Assembly (NCBI RefSeq): GCF_023159225.1
Contig: NC_063166.1
Span: 45,687,149 to 45,751,148, forward strand
Direction of reading: 5' to 3'
DNA from: Perognathus longimembris pacificus
Lineage: Eukaryota > Chordata > Mammalia > Rodentia > Heteromyidae
DNA: 64,000 nt
Shown: piece after piece, positions 1-10,820 of the stretch
Layout: each line of letters opens with the position of its first letter
How positions within the stretch are numbered: position 1 is the first letter of the stretch
Translations under genes and position numbers: made by a program
Notes under the pieces: model-generated
Told to the model about the DNA's origin: nothing
Database searches by the model: none
What the model saw: only the letters and a program-made list of their open reading frames with translations

Positions 1-281
1 CTTAGTCAGCATGAGACCTACATTCTCCTGACCTTACAGCCTATGAGATCAGATGATTGTGCTATTCTTCCAATAGTGCTGGAGGATCTTATATTGCTTT
101 CCCTCATTTCCCTGGAAGCATGGTGATTTTCAATATGGAGTAGTGACTTTCATTTTATATAGTGAGTGCTTGTTCCTGAGAGCAGAGGCATGGAAGGTTT
201 TAAATTTATTCTTTAGCTTCTAAGGAAGAAGAGCTTCCACTTGATTTTTATTCTTTTCCTTTTGTTTTTTTAATTTATCGT
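1..281. other. Unassigned intergenic DNA
   Basis: AT-rich unique-looking sequence. I recognise no gene, repeat family or RNA here. Confidence 0.4.
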
Positions 282-330
282 GTGTGTGTGTGCATGCGTG
301 CACACACATGTATGGGTGTGTATGTATGTG
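282..330. repeat. GT-rich simple repeat
   Basis: Alternating GT with CA and TATG interruptions, directly next to the 3' side of a minus-strand SINE. It could have grown from that SINE's A-rich tail region, which is a common origin of microsatellites. Confidence 0.8.
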
Positions 331-545
331 TGCTGGTCCTAGGGCCTGGGCACTGTCCCTGAGCTTTTGTGGTCAAGAGAAGTGTACTACCACTTTGAAC
401 TACAGTGACATTTCTGGCTCTTTTGTAGTTAATTGGAGATAAGAGTCTCATGGATTTTCCTGCCTAGGGAAGTTTTGGACTGTGATCCTCAAAACTCAGG
501 CTCCTGAGTAGCTAGGATTAAAGGCATGAGCCACTGGCAACTTCT
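331..545 (-). repeat. B1-like + Geo composite SINE
   Basis: Read on the minus strand this begins with a 7SL-like segment (the complement of 'gtagctaggattaaaggcatgagccactggc') and continues into the Geo-type right half (complement of 'agggcctgggcactgtccctgagc'). Both halves are recognisable but diverged, so this is not a young copy. It is the first of many copies of the same composite in the window. Confidence 0.8.
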
Positions 546-732
546 ACTTCCTTAATATCCTGGGTTCAGTCCAAGTTGGAGACAGCCCTAGGGGTGCTGT
601 GGGTACCCTACCAGGTATGACACTGGAAGTGTAGCAGGTACCACAAACAAACCTGTCCCCTCACTTCTTAAAGTAGTTAACATACCTACTCATGGTAGGA
701 ACACATCCTAAGAACCCACTTGCTGCTCTTGT

Positions 733-862
733 TTTTGTGGGTTATGGGACTTGAACTCTGGGACTGGGCACTGTCCCTGAGCTCTTCTGCTGAAGGCTAC
801 TGCTCTACCACTTGAGCCACAGTGCCACTTCCTGCTGCTCTTTCTTATATGTAAAAACCAAT
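733..862 (-). repeat. Geo-type SINE half, truncated
   Basis: Contains the complement of the Geo monomer ('ctgggcactgtccctgagctc', then 'accacttgagccacagtgcc') but no B1-like or ID-like left half, so it is 5' truncated. Confidence 0.75.
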
Positions 863-1129
863 TCGCTGACAATGGGGCTTAATTCTGGAAGTGGAAGCAT
901 ATAAAATATATGCTGACATAAACAAATACCCTATCAATTAATCAATAATGAAGTTTATTATGTGCCTAGGAGAAGGACATGTTAAACTTAAAATAATAAG
1001 CTTACTATTGATATGAAAACAGCAATACATAATATTGATAATTAGCGGGTTTCATTTAGTGCCTTTCAAGTTATGTTTAGATATAGTCCTTAATTTGTGC
1101 TCTTTGAGTTTTAGTGAAGAATGAACATA

Positions 1130-1148
1130 CAACTTATATATTTTTTTA
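1130..1148. repeat. Target-site duplication, left copy (PHF5A retrocopy)
   Basis: 'caacttata' followed by 'ta' and a T-tract; the partner lies at 2052-2067. The T-tract merges with the complement of the retrocopy's poly(A) tail, so the exact edge is ambiguous. Confidence 0.75.
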
Positions 1149-2051
1149 CCAGAAAATAAACACCAACTTTATTAAAACAATAGCAACAGAAAGGGTTTCC
1201 AATTTCTCAGCAGAAAAATAACCTGAAACCAGCACCACCTGGTGAGCGTTACCAGATCAAAAGCTCACGTCACATTTGGTGTCCCATGGCGCCCCGCCAC
1301 AGAGGGCCATTAAGGACAAGTGCCATCCGTGGGGCTACCAGAACATGCTTTTCACTGGGGGGTGGCTTCACCCCAATTCCTCAGAGAGAAGTCTGAAAGG
1401 ACATTCTTGTTTAAGTAGAGAGAATATAGCAATGTGGAGAACAGAGCTTGGTTCTTGCATTCAGGAAAATCCACGAACCTATCAATTTCTGATCGTCTGT
1501 CAGACGGCTCTCTGAAGAATCTTACTCCATCCCCACCCATCTGGGTGCGGGTGGGGTGGGGTGGGGTGGGGTGGTGGGGAGGCTGGCAAGTGCCAATGCG
1601 TTAACAGGCAGTTTTGGTGATGCCAGGCTTCGCTCCTTTCTGCTGGAGGGTGGGGGTGGATGTCTTTTCTGGCAGCTGCAGTAGCTCGATGGCGGAGGCT
1701 GGGCTCACCCGCCAATCACCTCTTCTTGAAGCCATATTTTTTACGTTCATAGAACAGATCTGTCTTAGAGCTCCCCAAATTGACAATCTTTGGGCAACCA
1801 TCTCTATCCTTCTCCTGGATGGTGCACTCTTAACAATAGTAGGCATCAGAGACTCCAGGACCTCTACAGATCACACAATGACCCTGGTAAGATCCATAGT
1901 TACACTCATCACAAATGCGCACCAGGGTGCAGGGGCGCACATAGGAGTCACAGATCACACACTTGCCATCACATTTTTCACACAGTCTTCCGATGGCCAC
2001 GCCAACCTCCTTGCGGCAGAAGATCAGATCAGGATGATGCTTAGCCATAAC
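1141..2051 (-). pseudogene. PHF5A: Processed pseudogene of PHF5A (SF3b subunit, PHD-like zinc-finger protein)
   Basis: PHF5A is a small zinc-binding subunit of the SF3b splicing complex in U2 snRNP. A minus-strand copy runs from an ATG at 2046-2048 to a TGA at 1716-1718, exactly 110 codons, the length of the functional protein. The start [13 protein letters not shown] and the cysteine-rich stretch [18 protein letters not shown] are unmistakable. Codon 73 (1830-1832) is TAA where Lys is expected; downstream the frame still reads on to the C-terminal KYGFKKR. There are also substitutions near codons 14-15 and in the QGRCVICGG segment. No introns are present. The 3' UTR follows at lower coordinates with an AATAAA signal (complement at 1168-1173). 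Flanking copies of 'caacttata' plus a T-tract at 1130-1148 and 2052-2067 look like target-site duplications. This is an L1-mediated retrocopy; I see no promoter and infer it is non-functional. Confidence 0.95.
1544..1580 (+). repeat. (GTGGG)n G-rich tract
   Basis: Runs of GGG/GGGG separated by single T or GT on the plus strand, lying in the antisense of the PHF5A retrocopy's 3' UTR. At least four G-runs are present, enough for a potential G-quadruplex. Confidence 0.8.
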
Positions 2052-2067
2052 CAACTTATATTTTTTT
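2052..2067. repeat. Target-site duplication, right copy (PHF5A retrocopy)
   Basis: 'caacttata' followed by seven T, matching 1130-1148 apart from a 2-bp 'ta' difference. It lies just 5' of the retrocopy's short remaining 5' leader. Confidence 0.75.
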
Positions 2068-2704
2068 GTAAATAGGAAAATGTCAGGATCCAGAAAAGTA
2101 CAGTTAACTTCTCAGTAAGGCCTCGTGGTTATTTTATGAGTGAGCCACTTATGAGAACCTGGGTACCAAGGTGATATAACTATTTTATCCAAGTCAGATG
2201 TTCCTCCCACTAAAACAAAACATTTTCTCAAATGAAGTGCTGAGATATTTTGTAACATTGGATATTTACAAATGACAGATGTTAACCAGGATAATTAACA
2301 CATATTTCCTTCCATTCTTTCTATGAGTGTTATGCAATGGGCATTACCAAAATTTCCCAAGAGCAATGAGTTCACTTCCTAGCATCATAAAACTGAGAGT
2401 AGCAAAGCACCAAGGGGTGCTTCTGACACCACACACCTTTGTTCTCAGCATTCTGTCACATTGCCTTTTCAACAGAATATGAAGCTCATGTTTCCTCTCA
2501 GGAAAATGGGTGTTCATTGGCTCCCAAGGGAACACTCGGCATCTGGTGTCCTGAATTATGCCAGAACAGAAGTGCAACAAACCAAGCCAGAAAGATTGCA
2601 GTTCCTATGAGTGATTTTGAACAAGGATTAAGTCAATTATATTGAGTTTCAAATGTTAAACTTGCTTTCCTAAAGTTAAATGCTATTCCAATGTTTTCTG
2701 TTTT
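2068..2704. other. Unassigned intergenic DNA
   Basis: Nothing recognised. Short open frames at about 2344-2645 on both strands have no familiar motif. Confidence 0.4.
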
Positions 2705-3040
2705 CCTTAGAGATACTTAGATTTGAACTCAGGGCTTACAATAACTAAGCAGGTACAGTTATTCTGAGCCATGAATCAAACCCTGATAGTCATTCATTAA
2801 TTCTGAAAGATAGGTTCTCATTTCCTGCCTGGGCATGTGCATGGGTATGATCCACTATGTTAGGCTTTTAGGCAGCTAGAATAACTGTTGAGTGCCATCA
2901 TGCTCATATGTTCATTGAGAAGGGATTCAAGGAACTCTTTTCTGCATAGCCTAGGCTTGAACTCTAATCTCAATAAACTCAGCCTCCAAAGTAGCCTTGA
3001 TTTCAGGTGTGAGACACTGGTGCTATGTGTACCATTTCAT
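2705..3040 (-). repeat. Degenerate SINE cluster (ID-like and B1-like)
   Basis: On the minus strand, an ID-like portion (complement of 'gatttgaactcagggctta') and a B1-like portion (complement of 'actcagcctccaaagtagcc') are visible. Both are heavily mutated, so this is an old insertion or two. Confidence 0.6.
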
Positions 3041-4124
3041 TCTTGTCTGTGCCCATTTTTAACTACTGTAATTTTATTTATTTTGTATTTATATTTATAA
3101 ATGATATTTGTGCATCACATTTCTAATGCATTGGTTCATTTTGCTATAGGGTCATGAAGGTATCATAAAATTTCATAAGATATTTCCTATTTGTCTATTG
3201 TTTGAGCCACCTTATGTAAGGTTGACATTCTTTTCTTTTGCAATGGATTGGTAAAATTTATCCTTAAAGGTAGATTGGCATATATTTTCCTTTTTGAGAG
3301 GGTTTTGATGATATTTAATGTGCCTGATAGATAATGTAAAGATTATATATTTTTCTTTTGTCAGTTCTATCAGTCTGGGGATCAAACACATAAGCAGGGG
3401 GAGGAATATATTGAAGGAGGCTTTTTGTCCAAGGACTTGATTTAGAGATGGCTAGGAAGGCCGAAGGATGGACCTATGCTGTCCCCAGGAAGAATTTTGA
3501 GTTTCTTCTTCTTCCTCCTCCTCCTGGTCCTTTATCTCTTCCTCCTCTTGCCTCTATTTTCATCAATGCTTCTAAAATTTTTTAATTCATTGAATAAGGT
3601 CAAGATCGTCTGGAACAATCTTCTTTGATAAAATCTACTGGACTTAATAACAGAAAAATATGTACACAGAACCAATTAGGCTGGGCTTGAATAACTGGGA
3701 ACTCTATTTAATTTGCAACATCAAACTTTCCATCATTGGTAACTTTGTACGTAATTCACAACTTTGTACAGAATTTACAAATAAAGACAATACCAAAGTT
3801 CAAGTTTATCTAAAATGCTGTAATAATCTGTTGCAAGTAAACAAGAGTAGACTCTTTCTGTCTAAAGAGGATGGGAGCTTTCAAGTTTTCGTCACCCTTT
3901 TTCTTTTAAAATCCACCACATAAATTCTAGACTATAATTAGTTATGGTTCATGCTTTGGATTTGATGTAAAAAGAATAAGAGAAGAAGAAAACTCCCAGT
4001 TACATAGAAAAATATGGTCCTAACAAACTAAAATGGGAATGCTCATAGGTATTACAGTTTTATTTCTTGGTACTTCAAGAAACAGGGTCTCTTGTAAGTA
4101 TTCTAGCACGGTGTGATTCCTAGT
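3041..4124. other. Unassigned DNA with a pyrimidine tract
   Basis: AT-rich, no recognised gene. A CTT/CCT-rich polypyrimidine stretch lies at about 3500-3555. The open frame at 3660-3923 has no recognisable domain. Confidence 0.4.
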
Positions 4125-4240
4125 CTTCTCTCCCATTTTTTGAAATAGATTCTCACAGAATTTCCTCATACTCATGATTTTGCCACCACCTCTTGAGTAG
4201 TTGGGTTTGCAGACATGTGCCACTAAACTGTGCTTCTAGC
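4125..4240 (-). repeat. Degenerate B1-like SINE
   Basis: The complement carries a 7SL-like pattern ('cctcttgagtagttgggttt' then 'cagacatgtgccacta'). Heavily diverged. Confidence 0.55.
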
Positions 4241-4416
4241 TTTTCATTCCTACAATTGATCACATGGACATAGTTATGTGTATGACAACATCCTCCACAA
4301 AACATTCTAAATTCTCTTTGTCATTAGAAAGTCCATCAATTAGTCTTAATGTTTTACTTGATGGGCATGATCTATCCTTTGTTTATGAAAATTCTGGGCT
4401 ATTAGAAATACTATAT

Positions 4417-4655
4417 AGCCAGGCACTGATAGCTCAATGCCTGTAATCCTAGCTCTGCAAGAGGCAAAAATCACAGGGTTATGCTTCAAAATTAGTTTAG
4501 GCAAGAAGTCCTTGAGATTCTTATCTCCAACTAACCAGAAAAAAGCTAGAATTTGTGGTGTGGCTTAATCAGTAGGACATCAGACTTTAGGGAAATGACC
4601 AAGCAAGGTCCTGAATTGAAGCCCCAGTATCAGAAAAACAAACAAAGAAACAAAC
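4417..4655 (+). repeat. B1-like + Geo composite SINE
   Basis: Starts with 'agctcaatgcctgtaatcc' (7SL-like), passes through 'ccttgagattcttatctcc', enters the Geo half at 'gtggtgtggcttaatcag' and ends with 'gaagccccagtatc' and an A/C-rich tail. A diverged but complete-length copy. Confidence 0.8.
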
Positions 4656-5334
4656 ATGAAGTCCTATATGCATTTTGCTACTGCGGCTTTAAGTGACTAT
4701 AGGACTTGGTAATACTAGGGGACAGCAGAGATGTCTTCTGCATTCCTGACACTGAGTAAAAGTTGTATCCCATCTCTCTATGGAGAGGGTCCAGTGCCCC
4801 AGATTGTACATTCATCCCCTTCCTCACCTCCTAACTCAGAAACCTAATGGTAGAAAACAAACCACACAGGTAGAATGTTATTGTATATCTGATATGTGTG
4901 TTTGATAGATGACTGTCTGTTTACCTTTTTCTTATATTTATGTTTGGTCAGCTTTGTAACTAAACTTTTCAAATAAAAAAGGAGACAGCATAATATCTTT
5001 CTGTTTTCTTTCTTCATTTTTAACACACTAAAGAATTAAGAATAAATGGAAACATCAAAAATGTTGTCCTATATGAGGTTAGAAAGTGACTAGAGAGAGA
5101 TCTGACAGAATAGTGTATTTTGAATCAGTTTTCTCTTTGTGAAGAGAAGATACATTTTAATAACTTTGTCATTCTATTCTCCTTTGTCTCTGTTGAAGAA
5201 TAAAAAAGTTTTTGCTTTGGAAGACTGTGTTGTTTATTGCGAGCTACTTCTCTAAGTGGTTTGAGAGCTTTCCCTCAGCTCTCTATCCCCATCTAAAACA
5301 TCTAAACATAGGAGATTGAATCAGGAGCCAGATC
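4656..5334. other. Unassigned intergenic DNA
   Basis: No gene or repeat recognised. Confidence 0.4.
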
Positions 5335-6254
5335 AGTTTTCTTTTTATGTTTTTAAAATCTTATCATTTATATTTTATTAGCCTATATCAATGGTATAAG
5401 TGGGGTTCATTGGATATTTTCATAAATGTATACAATGTCAACTAACCAAATTTACTCCTGTCAGTCTCTTGCCTCCTTCTTTTCTCCCTTCTTCAACCAA
5501 TTTTGATGGATTTTATTGTTATAGTTTCATACAGACATAAATTACTTTGACTATACTCACCTTCTATCACGTCCTCTGCTTACCCTTCTATCTCTTGCTA
5601 ATATCCACTCCAAAAAGAACCTGTTTTGAATTTTCTGTCAGTCATTTTTTTGCCTGTGTTAATTGTAGGAAGGGTCCTCATAATGGCATTTCACATGCAC
5701 AAATCTGCTTTAGTCAGGTTAGCCTTATTTATTGCTCTCTTTTTCTCTAGCTCCCTTACCCTTCTATTACTCAACAGCTTTCAGTGAGTTTCCTTTGTGT
5801 TTAGGCACAATGTATATTAATATTACTCACTATCTAAAATTCTATCATCTTTCTCCACATATTCCAAAGTGTTTCATAGTTATAGTCATGTTCTACATGT
5901 ATCTATATGTGCTGTACAGATATACATATATGTAAGTATGTTTTTGACCTAGGTACAGTATATTAGAGAAAAAATATAGCCTCTGTCCTTCTGAAAGTGG
6001 CTTACTTCACTTAGCATGATGATCTCTGTAATGCATTCATTTCCCTGCTAATGTCATTCAGTCTTCTTATAGTTGAATAGCACAACTCATACTCCATTGT
6101 GTGTGTGTGTATGAGTGTGTGTGCATGTATGTGTGTGTGCATGTGTGATCCACATTGTCTTTATTCACTCATTAGTAGTGGGGTATCTGAACTATTTTCA
6201 TAGTTTTGTAATTGTGAATAGTGCTGCAATAATATGGGTGTGTAAGCATATCTA
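5335..6254 (-). mobile_element. Old LINE-1, 3' UTR and ORF2 C-terminus
   Basis: The plus strand reads as the complement of an L1 3' region. 'cttacttcacttagcatgat' and 'ctcatactccattgtgtg' correspond to the conserved end of ORF2. Reading continues toward 5' parts of ORF2 at higher coordinates (6660-7196 and 7490-7860). Every frame is broken. It is clearly older than the L1 copies elsewhere in the window. Confidence 0.75.
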
Positions 6255-6659
6255 TTTTTTAAATTTATTGTCTTTATTAGTTGCACAAAGATGTTGAGTC
6301 TGTGACATCTTGATCAATGTCATCCATTTCAACATTCTCACCCATCCCTCCCCTCCACATCCCTTCCTTTACTTCTCTTCATTCTGTAGTCTATATATTG
6401 AATTCTTAACTGTATCCTCCACAATGTCTCCTATTTATTGGTCTACCCTTCTTCCCTTGGCCACACCCAACTCCAGTATCCATTACTGGGTGCTTATTTT
6501 GTTGGGCTTTGACTTTGCCTTCCTAAGGAATAATGCTATTTTAGTTCTTTCTTAAATCAACCATATTACAATTAGTACATTTGTAAACTCCTGCATATCA
6601 CCAAACATATTTTCTTACAGGTTTCAGGGCTAATTCTAGCTTCCACATAAGAAAGAAAA
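6255..6659. repeat. Insertion splitting the old L1, possibly another L1 3' UTR
   Basis: This segment interrupts the ORF2-like sequence that resumes near 6700. It starts 'aaatttattgtctttatt', which resembles the complement of an L1 poly(A)/3' UTR, and is followed by C/T-rich sequence like the 3' UTRs seen elsewhere. The family assignment is uncertain. Confidence 0.35.
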
Positions 6660-7196
6660 CATGCAAATTTTGTCCCTCTGGGACTGATTTCATCTCTACT
6701 GTATCCTGAGTTACATTCCTTCAGATATATTTCCAAAAGAGGTATCACTGGGTTGTGTTTTCATTCTACTTTTAGCTTTTTTGAATATCCTCCATGCTGA
6801 TTCCATAGTGGTTGCAGTAGTTTTCATTGTCATCATCATCATTTAAGGGTTTATTTTCCCCATATCCTTACTAGCATTTCTTATTTGTATTCTTGATGAT
6901 GGCCTTCTAACTGGTGTGAGAAGAAAACTTACTTTGATTTGCATTTCTTTTCTGGACAGGAATATTCATCTGATATGTTTTACTTATTACCATTTTACCT
7001 ATTCTTTCCTATGATACTTTTTTTTAAAGTTTTGGGTCTTATATTACTATCCTTAATCTACTTTGAACTGATACTGAGTGAGATGAGAATCTAGTTTCAA
7101 TCTTCTGCATATGGATGCCCAGTTTTCTTAACACCATTTGCTAGAGATGTTCTATCAAACATGAATTTTAGCATCTTTGGTGAAGTCATGCATGTT
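6660..7196 (-). mobile_element. Old LINE-1, ORF2 continued
   Basis: Resumes the L1 at 5335-6254: 'gaggtatcactgggttgtg', then 'atcctccatgctgattccat' are the complement of the ORF2 C-terminal domain. Ends at the C/GT tract at 7197. Confidence 0.7.
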
Positions 7197-7207
7197 CCCC
7201 CCCCCCC

Positions 7208-7264
<57 letters not shown>

Positions 7265-7267
7265 TGT
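7197..7267. repeat. C13 followed by (GT)n microsatellite
   Basis: Thirteen C at 7197-7209, then about 24 GT units and a short interrupted extension. It abuts the Geo end of a minus-strand SINE. Confidence 0.95.
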
Positions 7268-7483
7268 GTGTATGCTGTACTGGGACTTGAACTCAGGCTT
7301 GTTCCTTGGCTTATTTGCTCAAGGCTACAACTCTTCCATTAGATCCACAGCTTTACTTCTAACTTATTTCTGGTTAATGATAAAGGTCTGAAAGTCTTCA
7401 CCTTGATTGGCTTCAAACCATGATCCTCAGATCTCAGCCTCCTGAGAGCTTAGATTAGAGATATGTAACACCAGTGCTCAGCT
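7268..7483 (-). repeat. B1-like + Geo composite SINE
   Basis: Complement of 'actgggacttgaactcagg' (Geo end), 'ctggttaatgataaaggtct' and 'gatcctcagatctcagcctc' (B1-like). Inserted within the old minus-strand L1, whose sequence resumes at about 7490. Confidence 0.8.
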
Positions 7484-7489
7484 GTTTTT

Positions 7490-7860
7490 AACATCTTTGT
7501 TAAGAAACAGTTTGCCATAAAAGTATAGGGTTTTTTTGGGTTCCATTTTTAAGTGCATGCTCTGTGCTATGTCTTGTTGTTTTTGTATTTATGGTTATGT
7601 AGTTTGAAGTAAGGTACTCTGATAATTCCAGCATTGCTCTCTGTGCTCAAGATTGATTTGCTTATTCACAGTGTTTTGTGCCCCATATGAACTGTAAAGC
7701 TGATTTTTCATTCTGAAGAATTTCATTGAAGTAATTTTGGAAATACTTTTGAATATATCATTTCTTTTGGTAGTCTAGTCATTTTCATAATATTGATTTT
7801 GCTGATCCATGAGAATAGGAGGTTTTTCTACTTTCTGGTTCTATTCTTGATTTTGATTAA
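7490..7860 (-). mobile_element. Old LINE-1, ORF2 continued
   Basis: 'tatggttatgtagtttgaag' and 'ttgctgatccatgagaatag' are the complement of conserved ORF2 reverse-transcriptase/thumb region sequence, continuing the element that begins at 5335. Confidence 0.7.
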
Positions 7861-8384
7861 AAAATTTTTGGTACTGGAAAAATCAATATAATTTCTGATA
7901 TGCATAAGATTTCACTAATCAAATTACTTTATTTGACTTTATTACATCTTTTCATTGGAACAAAAACTGTACTGAAGGCTTATTATTTGTCTGACATTCT
8001 TAAGAAATCGGCCAGTATTTCCTATATCAATGTTTGGTATAAGGAGAGAGAAGTAATCCCATTTTCTCTTTTGTGAATAGAATAAACATAGTATATTTTT
8101 TGAAAGACATTTACCTTCCTCCTCTCCCTTTGCCTCCTTCTTTTTTCTTCCTCCATTCCTTCTTTGCATTCATTGATTCTTTCCTGTGGTCTTTAGAAGC
8201 ACAGTAACAAAATGCTGCCTCTTATAGAGAAAAGCTGACTGTGAAGAAGTTTCTTCTAAAATACTGCCAAGAAAGTGAATTCATTACTAAAGAATTATAA
8301 GATTCTGTTGTGATAGAATTACAATCATTTTAAGGAATATTTATGCATTATCTTATGCATAAAATGTATTCACATATGTTTGAT
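7861..8384. other. Unassigned intergenic DNA
   Basis: AT-rich; nothing recognised. Confidence 0.4.
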
Positions 8385-8535
8385 CATTTAAATTCATACT
8401 GCGTTGTGAAGCAGATATCATATCTCTTTTACCAATGAGGAAATTAATGTTCCATGGTTTATGATGTGTATGTTTATATTATTACCAGTGGTGGAAGGGC
8501 TCTGGCTCTAGGTTTGTAGCCAAGGTCGTGCTTTG
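8385..8535 (+). repeat. MIR-like fragment
   Basis: 'cttttaccaatgaggaaatt' followed by 'agtggtggaagggctctgg' is the order seen in MIR-family SINEs (the usual 'cagatgaggaaactgagg' then 'gctagtaagtggcagagctggg'). Ancient and diverged. Confidence 0.5.
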
Positions 8536-8574
8536 AATCCAACACCTAGGCCATGTCACAAAAGTGGCCCAGTG

Positions 8575-8650
8575 AGATTTTATTTTAATATAATATATTT
8601 ACATATTTAAATAATATATTTAAAAATAACACATTTAAATATATACTGTA
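8575..8650. repeat. AT-rich low-complexity tract
   Basis: Repeats of TAATATATTTA-type sequence. Confidence 0.7.
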
Positions 8651-9043
8651 ATAGCCTGCATGGACTAGGGAAGTTTTCCTTCCAAGAAGTTGGGTATAGC
8701 ATAAAATCATAGAAGTTGCTCTGGAATTGCTGTGATAATGCAGGGGATGTTGATGCCAAGGATTGTTTTCATACTGTAGGAATCATGTGATCCTACCATC
8801 AAATAACATGGCAGAGTACTTGACTTAAGTGTACTCTTGTGCTTGCTGGATGGTGAGAAATAAAATTGTGTATTTACCCCAGGAGAATTTTAAAGAAGTG
8901 TTGCTCTTGACTATTTAGAGTAAAATGAGAAAAGAGATTGAAGAATGGAAGGCGTCAATACTAGATTGAACAGAACCAGAACTAGAAAAGCTGAGTCTCA
9001 GTTTTTCCACAGGGCAAAATGTAAGAAATGTTGTTCTGAAAGA

Positions 9044-9054
9044 AGCAGCAAAGC
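9044..9054. repeat. Target-site duplication, left copy
   Basis: 'agcagcaaagc', identical to 9281-9291, bordering the IDL-Geo SINE. Confidence 0.9.
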
Positions 9055-9280
9055 TGGCTGGGAATATGGCCTAGTGGCAAGAGTGCTTGCCTTGAATGCA
9101 TGAAGCCCTGGGTTCGATTCCCTAGCACCACATATATAGAGAAAATGGCCAGAAGTGGCGCTGTGGCTCAAATGGAGCCTTCAGCAAAAAGAAGCCAGGG
9201 ACAGTGCTTAGGCCCCGAGTCCAAGGCCCAGGACTGGCAAAATAAATAAGTAAATAAATAAATAAAATAAAGAAGAAGCA
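9055..9280 (+). repeat. IDL-Geo dimeric SINE, complete
   Basis: The left ID-like monomer has an A-box-like 'tggcctagtggcaagagtg' and a B-box-like 'gggttcgattcc', the internal RNA polymerase III promoter of a tRNA-derived SINE. The right Geo monomer runs from 'gccagaagtggcgctgtggc' to 'caggactggcaaaat', with an A-rich TAAA-repeat tail. Perfect 11-bp duplications flank it. Part of the Geo half is shortened ('ctcaaatggagccttcagc'), so it has suffered a small internal deletion. Confidence 0.9.
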
Positions 9281-9291
9281 AGCAGCAAAGC
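9281..9291. repeat. Target-site duplication, right copy
   Basis: 'agcagcaaagc', identical to 9044-9054. Confidence 0.9.
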
Positions 9292-9444
9292 CGTGGCTAG
9301 AAAACTATTTGGTGGAAGGAATGCATGAACTTGAACTTTGCTGTCTTTGTAGAGCAGAAGGTTGGAAGTGAAATTATATAAGCAGAGAGAGATATTACCA
9401 GTGTGGACAAAATAGGAAAAGAAAATAAGGCTGTCATGTTGGAA

Positions 9445-9650
9445 TCTATCTATCGATCTATCATCTATCTCTAATATATACATCATATATGCGATATATA
9501 TATGTTATATCAATCATAGGTCATATGTGCATATGGATATATAATATGTGTATATATACATGTAATGTGTGCATTATGTGTGTATATTATGCATATATAT
9601 GCACATGTATATACACTATATACAAATACATAAACTTATACATGCACACA
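9445..9650. repeat. (CTAT)/(TA)/(TATG) low-complexity tract
   Basis: CTAT repeats grade into TATA and ATGTG-type alternating purine-pyrimidine sequence. Confidence 0.85.
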
Positions 9651-10249
9651 ACTTTTTGGCTTTAAATATGTTGTGCTTTTAAGGGAAGAAAGACTCTGAA
9701 AATGACCATCAAGGTTGCCACAGCCACTCAGACACATTTCTTCTTCAGTTTTAAAGGGTAAGCCTCCCTCTCCTTTTAGCAGGCTAGGATAACTATGTCC
9801 ATGCCTCAGTAACATGGCATCTTAGTTGACCGTCATGTAGCCAGGGCCTTTGCAGAGAGCTAAAGGAGTGGGCTGCCCCTTAAAGGTGTGAGATTGATGT
9901 TTTCATGCTATGGAACTAGAGAGCAGAGTAGTCAAAGTCAGTCATTCTTGAACCTTAAATCCAGTAGAACTTGCTGTTCTGGGTTTGGTCTTGCTTGTGC
10001 CTATCAGCTCTGCTCCCTTTTGTGATGGTGTCTATCTTATCACCATAATTTCCACATACATAAGTTGTTGGGTTTTATAAGAGAAATTTGGTTCAGGAAT
10101 AATCATACTTTGAATTCTACCCTTATCTAACTTAAAGCTATTTTGATGATATTTGGGCCTTAGAGATACTGCAATCAGTTAAGACAGGGGAATTTTAGGG
10201 AAAAAAAATGAAGGCATGTGAATGCCAAAACATGAGTCTGGGAAGAATA
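9651..10249. other. Unassigned intergenic DNA
   Basis: Slightly more GC-rich than its surroundings at 9700-10020, but no gene or repeat recognised. Confidence 0.4.
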
Positions 10250-10440
10250 TTGTGGACTGAATTGTGTTCATGTTTCCCAACTTACTTGTTGACCTCCAAT
10301 GTGATTGTATGGGGGAAGAGGGAATTTAGGAAGTTATAAAGGTTAAATGTGATCATAGTATTACAGCCCTTAATTGGATAGCATTCACTGCCTTGTGAAA
10401 AGTAAAAGACTTCTCTCTGTCACTGTCTCTTCTCTCTCAG
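10250..10440 (+). mobile_element. MLT1-like LTR fragment (MaLR)
   Basis: Reads in the order of an MLT1 LTR: 'gtggactgaattgtgttc', 'gacctccaatgtgattgt', 'ataaaggttaaatgtgatca', 'cccttaattggatag', then a CT-rich run. No internal coding region is present. An ancient non-coding LTR remnant. Confidence 0.65.
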
Positions 10441-10514
10441 ATCTAAAAAATGATAGACTCTGGCAAGACTATAAGAAAATCTTTAAACACATTTTTGTAC
10501 CTTGCTGTTTTATT

Positions 10515-10620
10515 TGTTTTTTACTTTTAATTTTTATTGTCAAAGTGATACACAGAGGAGTTACAGTTACTTACATCAGGTAGTAAGTACATTTCTTGTC
10601 TAACTTGTTACCTCCTCCTA
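10515..10620 (-). mobile_element. L1 3' end, strongly 5'-truncated
   Basis: Complement of the L1 3' terminus found repeatedly in this window: 'ttattgtcaaagtgatacac', 'aagtacatttcttgtctaac', 'ttgttacctcctcc'. About 100 bp. Confidence 0.85.
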
Positions 10621-10820
10621 CTGTAAACTTTCCATAGCCTCTCTTTGTGTTTTCCAGCCTCCCAGCTGTGAGGAAACACACTTCTAAGTTACAAGTCATA
10701 GTAAAAAAAAACTCTGGACCAAGTCAACAGGGAGTACAGTAGAGTCTATGAGGACAGGATCATGGCTGGTACATACAATGAGTCTGGAATTCTATGGCAA
10801 GAAATAAAAAGAAGAGACAG

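Noticed and set aside
1716..2048. A functional PHF5A gene
   Set aside because: No introns, a TAA at codon 73, target-site duplications and a retained poly(A) signal make it a retrocopy.
7161..7391. A Cys-Val-rich protein
   Set aside because: It is the translation of the GT repeat and adjoining minus-strand SINE.
9055..9150. A tRNA gene on the plus strand
   Set aside because: A- and B-box matches are present, but the segment is the left monomer of an IDL-Geo SINE with a Geo half, A-rich tail and target-site duplications. The same applies at 43052 and 61985.
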